A DNA stretch of 64,000 bases from Salsuginibacillus halophilus (GTDB lineage Bacteria; Bacillota; Bacilli; Bacillales; Marinococcaceae), in assembly GCF_003014715.1 (NCBI RefSeq), contig NZ_PYAV01000003.1, positions 124,001-188,000 on the forward strand. Reading direction: 5' to 3'. Both the position numbers and the translations under genes were made by a program. Positions 55,433-63,193 of this stretch are shown here, piece by piece (position 1 is the stretch's first letter; every line of letters begins with the position of its first letter). The notes under the pieces are model-generated. The model saw only the letters and a list, made by a program, of their open reading frames with translations. It was not told the DNA's origin and ran no database searches.

Positions 55433-56917
55433 ATGGGTAAGACAACAGGATTTATGGAATATGAACGACAGGACCCACCAAAGAAAAACCCGCTGGCACG
55501 TGTGAAAAACTGGCAGGAGTTTCAAATTGTTGTTCCCGAAGGAGAGCTTCAAGAACAAGGTGCCCGGTGTATGGATTGCGCGGTTCCATTTTGTCAAACC
55601 GGTACGACAATTCCAGGTTCGGATGAGATTGGTTGTCCGGTATACAACTTAATCCCGGAATGGAATGAGCTTATTTATCATAACCGGTGGCACGAAGCGC
55701 TGGTGCGCCTTCATAAAACGAACAATTTCCCTGAATTTACTGGCCGTGTGTGCCCGGCGCCATGTGAAGGGTCATGTACTGTTGCATTAAACGATGATCC
55801 GGTAACAATTAAATCAATTGAATACCACATTGTTGAGAAAGGATTTCGTGAGGGCTGGATCCAACCTGAGCCGCCGGCAAAACGGACAGGGAAGCATGTT
55901 GCTGTTGTAGGTAGTGGTCCGGCTGGCCTTGCAGCAGCCGCGCAGTTAAATAAAGCAGGGCATTGGGTAACCGTGTTTGAAAAAGATGACCGGATCGGTG
56001 GGTTGTTAACTTACGGCATTCCAGATGTGAAGCTTGCCAACCATATTGTTAATCGACGCATTGAGCTGTTAGAGGCAGAAGGTATTACTTTTCAGCCGAA
56101 CACAGATATTGGTGGTAATTATCCTGCTGAAGAATTATACGAAGACTTTGATTCCGTCATTTTGTGTACAGGTGCGCAAGTCCACCGCAATGTTCCAGCT
56201 GAAGAGAATCAGTTGTCAGGCATTCATTACGCAATGGATTTTCTCCGTGCAAACACAAAGTCTCTTTTGGACTCCGGCCATGCCGACGGAGAATACATCA
56301 GTGCTGAAGGTAAAAACGTCATTGTGATTGGCGGTGGTGATACCGGCGTGGATTGTATCACCACTTCCGTACGACACGGGGCAGCTTCGATTACACAGTT
56401 TGATATTCATCCGGAGCTCGAACATGAGCGACAGGAGAACAACCCGTGGCCGTTATATCCAGTTGTATATCGTCAAGAAGACGGACATAAAGAAGCAGAA
56501 GCTGTGTACGGGAAAGACCCGCGTGCTTATAAAGTGCAGACGAAGCGGTTCATTTCAGATGACCAAGGACGTGTGAAAGGTCTTGTGACTGTTGATGTGG
56601 ATACCGTTTATGAAGATGGTGTGAAAAAGCGTTATGAAATTCCGGGTACAGAAAAAACTTGGGAAGCAGACTTGGTGTTTGTAGCCATTGGTTTCACTGG
56701 TCCAGAAAAAGAGCTGCTTAATGCTTTAAACATTCAAACGACTGAGCGTAATACGGTTGAAGCTGAATATGGTAAGTACGAAACAAACATTGAAGGTGTA
56801 TTTGCAGCCGGCGACAACCGCCGTGGTCAAAGCCTCGTCGTTTGGGCGATTCATGAAGGTCGTGAGGCTGCACGTGAATGCGATCGTTATTTGGAAGGTT
56901 CGACAAACCTGCCATAA
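55433..56917 (+). CDS. gltD: Glutamate synthase small subunit
   Basis: 494 residues. The N-terminus binds iron-sulfur clusters (ARCMDCAVPFCQTG, GRVCPAPCEGSC). FAD site VVGSGPAGLAAAAQLNKAGH near 147 and NADPH site VIVIGGGDTGVDC near 290. It passes electrons from NADPH to the large subunit. ATG 55433 lies 7 bases after GGAGGG; a TTG at 55418 precedes that site. Gap to gltB is 47 bases. Confidence 0.96.
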   Translation: MGKTTGFMEYERQDPPKKNPLARVKNWQEFQIVVPEGELQEQGARCMDCAVPFCQTGTTIPGSDEIGCPVYNLIPEWNELIYHNRWHEALVRLHKTNNFPEFTGRVCPAPCEGSCTVALNDDPVTIKSIEYHIVEKGFREGWIQPEPPAKRTGKHVAVVGSGPAGLAAAAQLNKAGHWVTVFEKDDRIGGLLTYGIPDVKLANHIVNRRIELLEAEGITFQPNTDIGGNYPAEELYEDFDSVILCTGAQVHRNVPAEENQLSGIHYAMDFLRANTKSLLDSGHADGEYISAEGKNVIVIGGGDTGVDCITTSVRHGAASITQFDIHPELEHERQENNPWPLYPVVYRQEDGHKEAEAVYGKDPRAYKVQTKRFISDDQGRVKGLVTVDVDTVYEDGVKKRYEIPGTEKTWEADLVFVAIGFTGPEKELLNALNIQTTERNTVEAEYGKYETNIEGVFAAGDNRRGQSLVVWAIHEGREAARECDRYLEGSTNLP

Positions 56918-57019
56918 CAAAGGCACATTTCAGAAAACTTATTTTATACCTGCGATAAATGGTTCAGTTTCTTAAGTTTGTCGTTTGAATGTGTTTTGTA
57001 TGCATATCACGTTTTTACT

Positions 57020-58027
57020 TTATCGATCGATAATTCGGGCTGCTTCCTTATTGGGAGCAGCTTTTCTCTGTTTTAATTGGTTTGCTTTAACATGCAAATG
57101 AACGATTTCATGTAGTCTAAGAAGTTCAAAAGCAGCACAAGCTGTCGAGGACAATCTTACAGAGGTGCTTTGTAAAAAATCTTCGACCTGCTTGTGAAAT
57201 CTTTGTGTTTCTGCATACTGGAAAGCTAATAACTGTCTGCCGAGTTGGTGTTGATATGTTTGTAATAAAGGCGGCAGGGATTTAGCTTTGTAACAGTGTT
57301 GCAGCTGTTCAATGTGACAAAGCATACGCTCAAGCCTTTCGAGACGTTGCTGCATACGAAGATAATTACGTTTTTTCGCAAAAGAAGGGCGGTGGAACAA
57401 CCATTCTTTCTTTTCAGCATCGAGGTCTTTACGGATAGCAGCTACTTCTTGTCGGGATTGAATCACCTGCGCCGGATCAGATTCTGTTATGAATAACAAA
57501 CGTCCGATCAATTGTTCTACATTAGACGCGCGCTTTTTGGATAGGTCTATAAAAGCAGCTGAAGGAAATGAAGCGTTAATGATGGTTGAGACCGTTAAGC
57601 CAAGCGTTGTTGCTGCAATTTTAACTGAAAAATCATAAACCCAGGCACCGCTTAAATTAGGAATCATTGCAACAGCGGTAATTGTAGCTATTAAAGCACC
57701 TTCTTCAAGCCGCCACCAGCGGCAAATATAAATGGTACCGACTGCAGCTGCTGCATACGTGAGTGGGTGGGTACCAAACGTTAAAAACAACAAAATGGCA
57801 ACAGCTCCGCCGATCAACGAAGCCGGTAGACGTACAATCCCCTTTTTAATCGAATCGTAAGTTGTTGGTTCAATGGTTATAATAGCTGCAATGATTGCAA
57901 AAACAGGGTTCATATTTAATAAGTAACATAAGCCACCAGTTAGAAAAACAGCAGCTCCTGTTTTGCCGATCCGTCCGCCAAACTTAGGCAGCTTCACGAT
58001 ACGAGTTATCCGGTTGCGCTCCTGCAT
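57020..58027 (-). CDS. Aromatic acid exporter-like (ArAE/FUSC) membrane protein
   Basis: 335 residues. Four to five membrane helices lie in residues ~18-160 (GAAVFLTGGLCYLLNM, VFAIIAAIITIEPTTYDSI, SLIGGAVAILLFLTFG, LTYAAAAVGTIYICRWW), with the FUSC-like motif EPTTYDSIKKGIVRLPAS. A helical cytoplasmic C-terminal domain follows. Bacilli carry several of these; the substrate is unknown. ATG 58027 has GAGGGAGG 7 bases upstream; the open frame to 58117 lacks such a site. Confidence 0.82.
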   Translation of the reverse strand: MQERNRITRIVKLPKFGGRIGKTGAAVFLTGGLCYLLNMNPVFAIIAAIITIEPTTYDSIKKGIVRLPASLIGGAVAILLFLTFGTHPLTYAAAAVGTIYICRWWRLEEGALIATITAVAMIPNLSGAWVYDFSVKIAATTLGLTVSTIINASFPSAAFIDLSKKRASNVEQLIGRLLFITESDPAQVIQSRQEVAAIRKDLDAEKKEWLFHRPSFAKKRNYLRMQQRLERLERMLCHIEQLQHCYKAKSLPPLLQTYQHQLGRQLLAFQYAETQRFHKQVEDFLQSTSVRLSSTACAAFELLRLHEIVHLHVKANQLKQRKAAPNKEAARIIDR

Positions 58028-58215
58028 GCCGAAGCCTCCCTCAGCTTTCGGTTTCTTAGTAATGTAAGCTAAAAAAAGAAAAAATATGCATAAAAATTTC
58101 ACGCACCGTATTAACAAATTTTTTACAAAGAAGAGTCAAACCTTCGTGATAAAGGGGAATTATGCTAAAATACGAGAGAGAGAATTAAGTGTTGCGGGAT
58201 GGAAGGAAGATAAAC

Positions 58216-58623
58216 ATGAAGCAGGTTTTGGGAGTCACTACAGCTTTGATCATGTTTGCTGTCGTTTGGGGGATGGTGTTTGCTGTGGTTTTTTCACCCC
58301 AACAGCAAAATTTGATAGGGAGTAAAACTGTCGGACAAACAGAAACGGAAGTGCCTGAAAAAGTTGTGCCGGATGAAGATTTATTTGAAACATTAGAAGA
58401 TGAAGTGACTGAAGAAGAAAATGGAGAAGACATGGATGAGTTTGAAGAAACAGATCTTACCAGTGGGTTTGCAAATGCCGAAGAAACATCTGTTCTTAAT
58501 GAGCAGTTTGAAGCGATTGAAGCTTCTCCAGGTGTTCTTAGTATTGGTGCAGACGGTGTTTCCGCTGCAGAAGTTTTAAACCGCTTAACAGAGCAGGGGT
58601 TGCTTGTTGAACAAGAAAATTAA
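58216..58623 (+). CDS. Membrane-anchored acidic protein, 135 residues
   Basis: One N-terminal membrane helix (VTTALIMFAVVWGMVFAVVF), then an acidic linker (LFETLEDEVTEEENGEDMDE) and a short C-terminal helix (VSAAEVLNRLTEQGLLVEQ). Probably anchored in the membrane with the acidic part outside. GGAAGGA upstream of ATG 58216. No family recognised. Followed after 18 bases by another small membrane protein and then kapB, possibly one operon. Confidence 0.7.
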   Translation: MKQVLGVTTALIMFAVVWGMVFAVVFSPQQQNLIGSKTVGQTETEVPEKVVPDEDLFETLEDEVTEEENGEDMDEFEETDLTSGFANAEETSVLNEQFEAIEASPGVLSIGADGVSAAEVLNRLTEQGLLVEQEN

Positions 58624-58641
58624 ACATCGGAGCTGTAGATC

Positions 58642-58896
58642 ATGCAAAACAATAATATCAACGCGAAGCAACGCATGAAAATATGGGGCAGTCGGTTATT
58701 GATCGGCTATGGAGGGGTTCTCGCTACACTGTTGCTCATGTTTATTTTAACAGCAATGGTAAGCTTTACCGGAGAAGCTGCTCAAACGATCTTGGATAGT
58801 GATGCACCAAGTGGTGTAGCCGATCAGTTTGGGGAATACGCGGAGATGTTTTGGACTTGGTTTTTACGCTTATTTCCGGTACCTGCAGGTTTTTAG
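58642..58896 (+). CDS. Small membrane protein, 84 residues
   Basis: A basic N-terminus (NAKQRMKIWGSRLLI) leads into one long hydrophobic helix (YGGVLATLLLMFILTAMVSF). A second amphipathic aromatic stretch (YAEMFWTWFLRLFPVP) lies at the end. The upstream ribosome site is modest (CGGAGC). Function not recognised; kapB follows after 23 bases. Confidence 0.65.
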   Translation: MQNNNINAKQRMKIWGSRLLIGYGGVLATLLLMFILTAMVSFTGEAAQTILDSDAPSGVADQFGEYAEMFWTWFLRLFPVPAGF

Positions 58897-58919
58897 TTTT
58901 TTGAAGGAGGTTCAGTAAA

Positions 58920-59294
58920 TTGGAGATCTATCAAGCGAAATATAAAACAGGTGTTTATCACGGTTATGTCATAAAAGAAAAAGGAGAACAAACGCTTTTT
59001 GAAGTTCAGCAAGTTATTAAACACCCAAAACAAGGAGATCTGCATCAACCTTATGAAGCGGAAGTTGCGCATTTTCATCAGCGTAAAGCGTTAGCAGAAA
59101 AAGAAAAAGTATGGGTGCCGACATCAACAGTTAAGCACGTTGAAAGTGACTTTTTATATGACGACTATCAAGCTTCACTTGAACATGCTTTTCAAGCGTT
59201 GTATGAAAAAATGAAGCAGCGCAATGATGCTTATAGTGAACAAGCATTACTAAAACTCGATGATTTAAAAAGAGATTATAAATTTGCAAATTAG
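58920..59294 (+). CDS. kapB: KapB-like kinase-associated protein
   Basis: 124 residues with the KapB core: YKTGVYHGYVIKEKGEQTLFE, VIKHPKQGDLHQPYEAEVAHF and FHQRKALAEKEKVWVPTSTVK. In B. subtilis KapB is needed for the KinB branch of the sporulation phosphorelay. No kinB is seen next to it here. TTG start at 58920 behind AAGGAGG. A strong terminator follows. Confidence 0.85.
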   Translation: MEIYQAKYKTGVYHGYVIKEKGEQTLFEVQQVIKHPKQGDLHQPYEAEVAHFHQRKALAEKEKVWVPTSTVKHVESDFLYDDYQASLEHAFQALYEKMKQRNDAYSEQALLKLDDLKRDYKFAN

Positions 59295-59309
59295 TTTATA
59301 ATATATGTT

Positions 59310-59354
59310 CCAGCAGCAGCTATCAATTTTATAGCTGCTGCTGGTTATTTTTTG
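59310..59354 (+). terminator. Terminator of kapB
   Basis: A 13-bp stem CCAGCAGCAGCTA/TAGCTGCTGCTGG with a short loop, then TTATTTTTTG. Confidence 0.92.
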
Positions 59355-59400
59355 TCATAAAAGGGTATCAGTAAGTAGCGGTTGACGTGAAACATTTTTC

Positions 59401-59613
59401 TACCCGTCTGCTTCCACAGTTGATGAAGCAAGGTTTTAAAAATCCAGATCGTATATAGAAAAAATGAAAGCTGAATTTGTTTTCTTAATGTTTGCAACCT
59501 TGTGATGATATTTATTAAGATTGAAGTATAAAATTAAGAAGATGCATATATTTAAAATGTCGGGTTTGAGTAAGCAGACGGGTGTATGTTTGCGTACGGC
59601 CCGTATTTTTATT
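59401..59613 (+). promoter_or_regulatory. Transcription attenuator leader with mutually exclusive hairpins
   Basis: ACCCGTCTGCTT (59402-59413) is perfectly complementary to AAGCAGACGGGT (59572-59583). The last bases of that 3' arm are also the 5' arm of a terminator: ACGGG (59578-59582) with CCCGT (59600-59604), an inner GTATG/CGTAC stem and loop TTTG, then ATTTTTATT. Pairing of the first kind would prevent the terminator. This is the logic of a riboswitch or attenuator, lying 50 bases before the PLP enzyme gene. S-box and T-box consensus sequences were not found. This fills the otherwise geneless stretch 59355-59663. Confidence 0.65.
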
Positions 59614-59663
59614 CACTTTTTTGAAGAATTCGATTTGATTACAATGCAGAAGGAGATGATCTT

Positions 59664-60866
59664 ATGACAGAGAAACAACCATTTGATCCAACAAAAGCAA
59701 CTGAAACTGTTTGGGCTGGTGAAAAGCCTTACCGTGTTCACGGTGCAAGTCAAGTTCCGGTTGTACACAGCGTTGCTTTTACGTACGAAGATCTTGATCA
59801 CTGGTATGACGTAGCAACAGGTAAAGCAGAAGGTCATATTTACGGTCGGAACACAAACCCAACCGTGGAATCATTTGAAGAAAAAATGCGGATCCTTGAA
59901 GGTGCTGAAGCAGCTACAAGCTTCTCAACCGGCATGGCTGCAATTAGTAATTCACTTCACACATTCTTGCGTCCCGGTCAGCGCGTTGTTTCGACAAAAG
60001 ATACGTATGGGGGCACAAATAAAATCTTCAGTGAGTTTCTCCCGCAGCTTAATATCGATGTGCAACTTTGTGAAACAGGCAATCATGAAGACATGGAAGC
60101 TGAAGTTAAAAAAGGCTGTGACATTTTGTACTTAGAAACACCGACAAACCCAACAGTAAAAATCACTGATCTTAATCGTATGGTCAAAGCAGCTAGCGAC
60201 GTAGGCGCACTTGTATTTGTAGATAATACGTTTGCAACGCCTTTGAATCAAAATCCACTTGATTTTGGCGCTGATCTTGTCATTCATAGCGCAACAAAGT
60301 TTCTTGGTGGTCATGCGGATGCACTCGGTGGTGTCGTTTGTGGATCAAAAGAGCTTGTTGAAAAAATCTACCATTATCGTGAAATTAATGGTGCAACGAT
60401 GGATCCAATGTCGGCATATTTCCTACTGCGCGGTATGAAAACGCTCGATTTACGCAATGAACGCCAATGCGCTTCAGCGAAAGAGCTTGTAGAATTTTTA
60501 GTTGATCATCCGGCCGTTGATCAAGTATTTTATCCAAGTTTAGAAGATCATCCAAATCATGAAATTGCTAAAAAACAGATGCGCCGCTACGGCGGTATGT
60601 TCAGTTTCTCGCTGAAAAGTGGAATTGAAGGGGTTAAAGCGTTTATGCCCCAGCTTGAGTTTGCCAACAGAGCTGCAAACCTTGGAGCAGTAGAAACAAC
60701 GGTAGGTCCGGCAAGAACGACGAGCCACGTTGAAAACACGCCGGAAGAACGGGCCGCCTTAGGGATTCCGGAAAGCCTGGTACGTTATTCAGTCGGAATT
60801 GAAAATGTAGAAGATTTAAAGCGTGACCTTGAACAGGCGTTAGCTTATATTGATTCGTCAAATTAA
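59664..60866 (+). CDS. Cystathionine gamma-synthase/lyase-family PLP enzyme
   Basis: 400 residues of the Cys/Met metabolism PLP family: YGRNTNPTVESFEEKMRILEGAE, FSTGMAAISNSL, KDTYGGTNKIFSEFLP, LETPTNPTVKITDL, DNTFATPLNQNPL and the PLP lysine in HSATKFLGGHADALGG near 210. The family includes gamma-synthases, gamma-lyases and O-acylhomoserine sulfhydrylases; residues visible here do not fix which. AGAAGGAGAT precedes the ATG. First gene of an operon with an amidohydrolase, homoserine dehydrogenase and ALDH, under the attenuator just upstream. Confidence 0.85.
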   Translation: MTEKQPFDPTKATETVWAGEKPYRVHGASQVPVVHSVAFTYEDLDHWYDVATGKAEGHIYGRNTNPTVESFEEKMRILEGAEAATSFSTGMAAISNSLHTFLRPGQRVVSTKDTYGGTNKIFSEFLPQLNIDVQLCETGNHEDMEAEVKKGCDILYLETPTNPTVKITDLNRMVKAASDVGALVFVDNTFATPLNQNPLDFGADLVIHSATKFLGGHADALGGVVCGSKELVEKIYHYREINGATMDPMSAYFLLRGMKTLDLRNERQCASAKELVEFLVDHPAVDQVFYPSLEDHPNHEIAKKQMRRYGGMFSFSLKSGIEGVKAFMPQLEFANRAANLGAVETTVGPARTTSHVENTPEERAALGIPESLVRYSVGIENVEDLKRDLEQALAYIDSSN

Positions 60867-60885
60867 AATTTAAGGAGGTTAAGGG

Positions 60886-62106
60886 ATGTCGAGCCTATTC
60901 AATGAGCTAGTGGCTGCAGCAGAAAAACTTGAAAATGATTTAATTACTTGGCGCCGTCATCTGCATCAACATCCCGAACTAAGCTTTCAGGAACATGAAA
61001 CGGCAGCTTTTGTAAAAAAAGAGCTTGAGAAGTTAACCCATGTTCACGTACAGGCCGGCGAAGAAACCGGCTGTACCACAGGGGTGATAGCACTTATTGA
61101 AGGTGATGATGAAGGTAAAAGTGTAGCATTGCGGGCGGATATGGACGCGCTCCCTATTTACGAGCAGAATGAAACCGATTATACCTCAAAAAATGAAGGT
61201 GTTATGCACGCCTGCGGACATGACGCTCATACAACGATGTTGCTTGGCGCGGCACACCTATTAGATGAAATGAAAAGTGAAGGACACTTAGTCGGTAAAA
61301 TTTACTTTGTGTTTCAACCTGCAGAGGAAACTACAGATGAGTATGGGAAAACTGGCGGGGCTTACATGATCAATTCAGGGGTGTATCACAACGTTGATGC
61401 AGCTTACGCGCTTCATATGGACCCTACGCTTACACGTGGATCGGTGCGTTTGAACGAAGGAGCAAGTATGGCCAATGTCAATATTTTTCGAGGAAAAGTA
61501 ACAGGCACTGGCGGTCACGGCGCTTATCCGCATGAAGGGACAGATCCAGCTTGGATGACTTCATTTGTTATGCAGGCGCTCTATGGCATTCAAGCGCGCC
61601 AGATGCCGCCATTAGAACCTGCAGTGCTAAGCATTGGTGAAATAAAAAGCGAAGGTGCTGAAAATGTTATACCTAGTGAAGTGAAACTAGGCGGAACGTT
61701 TCGTACGTATAACGAAAATACACGAGAGGTATATGCTGAAAAGATCGAAGAGGCTTTTAAAACAGCTGAAGCTCTTGGTGGATCGAGTGAAGTAACGATT
61801 GAATACGGTGAACCAGCTTTAAATAATGACGCTGTGGCAGTCAGTGTTTTAGAAAACTCAGTAACATCATTGTTTTCAGACTACCAAATTTTAAAGGAAC
61901 CATATGGGCTTGGTGGCGAAGATTTTGCTTATGTGGCGACACAGCTTCCGGCAGCAATGATGTTTGTCGGTGCAGGTCTTGAGGGAAGAGAGCAGGACGG
62001 TTTGCATATGCCGAAATTTGACATTGATGAAACTGTTTTGAAAGATGGGGCTGCAATTCTTGCGGCAGCTGCTGTTATTGAAACAACCCAAAATAGCACG
62101 ACATAA
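60886..62106 (+). CDS. M20-family amidohydrolase
   Basis: 406 residues. Metal-binding segments RADMDALPI and MHACGHDAHTTMLLGAAHLL near 105, FQPAEETTDEYGKTGGAYM near 145, the dimerisation domain with GTGGHGAYPHEGTDPA, and GGEDFAYVATQLPAAMMFVG at the end. Related to N-acyl-amino-acid and IAA-amino-acid hydrolases and YxeP; a deacylase of an N-acyl amino acid is the family expectation. TAAGGAGG before ATG 60886, 19 bases after the PLP gene. Confidence 0.9.
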   Translation: MSSLFNELVAAAEKLENDLITWRRHLHQHPELSFQEHETAAFVKKELEKLTHVHVQAGEETGCTTGVIALIEGDDEGKSVALRADMDALPIYEQNETDYTSKNEGVMHACGHDAHTTMLLGAAHLLDEMKSEGHLVGKIYFVFQPAEETTDEYGKTGGAYMINSGVYHNVDAAYALHMDPTLTRGSVRLNEGASMANVNIFRGKVTGTGGHGAYPHEGTDPAWMTSFVMQALYGIQARQMPPLEPAVLSIGEIKSEGAENVIPSEVKLGGTFRTYNENTREVYAEKIEEAFKTAEALGGSSEVTIEYGEPALNNDAVAVSVLENSVTSLFSDYQILKEPYGLGGEDFAYVATQLPAAMMFVGAGLEGREQDGLHMPKFDIDETVLKDGAAILAAAAVIETTQNSTT

Positions 62107-62122
62107 CGGAGGTGGATACGTC

Positions 62123-63160
62123 TTGGCACACAAACTCGCATTTATTGGTTTTGGTGGTGTAGGTCAAGGTCTTGCAGATATTTTAATTGACCGCGCCGAC
62201 TGGTTAAAAGAATCATTCGGAACAGATTTTCAAGTTGTAAGTATTACTGACTTATATAAAGGAACGCTTCATCATGATGAAGGTTTAGATTTAACAAAAG
62301 TTATGACTGCGCTTCGTGAACATGGTGATCTTACTAATTATCCTGACGAACCCGGGCTCGTGCGCGATTGGGACACGTTAACCACCATTCAAAAATCAAG
62401 CGCTGATACAATCCTTGAGATTACATTCACTGATATTGAAACAGGTCAGCCGGCAATTGATCACTGCAAAGCAGCCTTTGAAGCTAAGAAAAACGTTGTG
62501 CTCACAAATAAAGGTCCAATCGCTTTAGCTGTCAAAGAATTAGAGGCTTTAGCTCAAGCAAACGGTGTGCAGCTTTCTTACGAAGGAACAGTAATGAGTG
62601 GTACACCTGCGCTGCGTTTACCTCAGGAAACGTTAAAAGGCAATCATATCAATTCGATCCGCGGGATATTAAATGGCACTACCAACTATATGCTTAAACG
62701 GATGGAAGAAGGTCTTTCTTACGATGAAGCATTACAGGAGGCTCAAGAAAAGGGTTATGCTGAAGCTGATCCTACAAGTGACGTAGAAGGTTATGATGTA
62801 CTTTATAAAGTTGTTATTCTAGCAAATGTCGTTTTAGGTGAAACATTAACAAAAGATGATGTTTACCGTGAAGGGATCTCACACCTTACACCAAAAGATA
62901 TGGAGCAAGCTTTAAGTAACAACTGCCGCTGGAAGCTTGTTGGACGTATTGAACAGACATCAAATGGTATAAAAGCGAGCGTTGCTCCTGAACAGCTGCC
63001 ACTTACAGATCCACTTAGTTCGATTAGCGGAGCCCAAAACGCGATCACTTACGATTGTGATCTATCCGGTCCGATTACACTTGTCGGCGCAGGGGCAGGG
63101 ATACCGGAAACTGGATTTGCCTTATTAATTGATCTATTGCACACGACAACACAACAGTAA
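62123..63160 (+). CDS. hom: Homoserine dehydrogenase (short form, no ACT domain)
   Basis: 345 residues: Rossmann start LAFIGFGGVGQGLADIL, TNKGPIALAVKEL near 140, YEGTVMSGTPALRL, and the catalytic segment NGTTNYMLKRMEEGLSYDEA with AEADPTSDVEGYDVLYKV near 215. The C-terminal ACT domain of the biosynthetic Bacillus enzyme is absent, so feedback by threonine through that domain is not expected. TTG 62123 has GGAGG 10 bases upstream. In this context it could run toward aspartate semialdehyde (catabolic) or toward homoserine. Confidence 0.9.
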   Translation: MAHKLAFIGFGGVGQGLADILIDRADWLKESFGTDFQVVSITDLYKGTLHHDEGLDLTKVMTALREHGDLTNYPDEPGLVRDWDTLTTIQKSSADTILEITFTDIETGQPAIDHCKAAFEAKKNVVLTNKGPIALAVKELEALAQANGVQLSYEGTVMSGTPALRLPQETLKGNHINSIRGILNGTTNYMLKRMEEGLSYDEALQEAQEKGYAEADPTSDVEGYDVLYKVVILANVVLGETLTKDDVYREGISHLTPKDMEQALSNNCRWKLVGRIEQTSNGIKASVAPEQLPLTDPLSSISGAQNAITYDCDLSGPITLVGAGAGIPETGFALLIDLLHTTTQQ

Positions 63161-63193
63161 TGCTAAGTTTGAACAGGAAAGGTGGTCGTCGCT

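Noticed and set aside
59355-59663. S-box (SAM) riboswitch or T-box upstream of the PLP enzyme gene
   Set aside because: Neither the S-box core nor the TGGNACCGCG T-box sequence is present; only the alternative pairing and terminator are supported.
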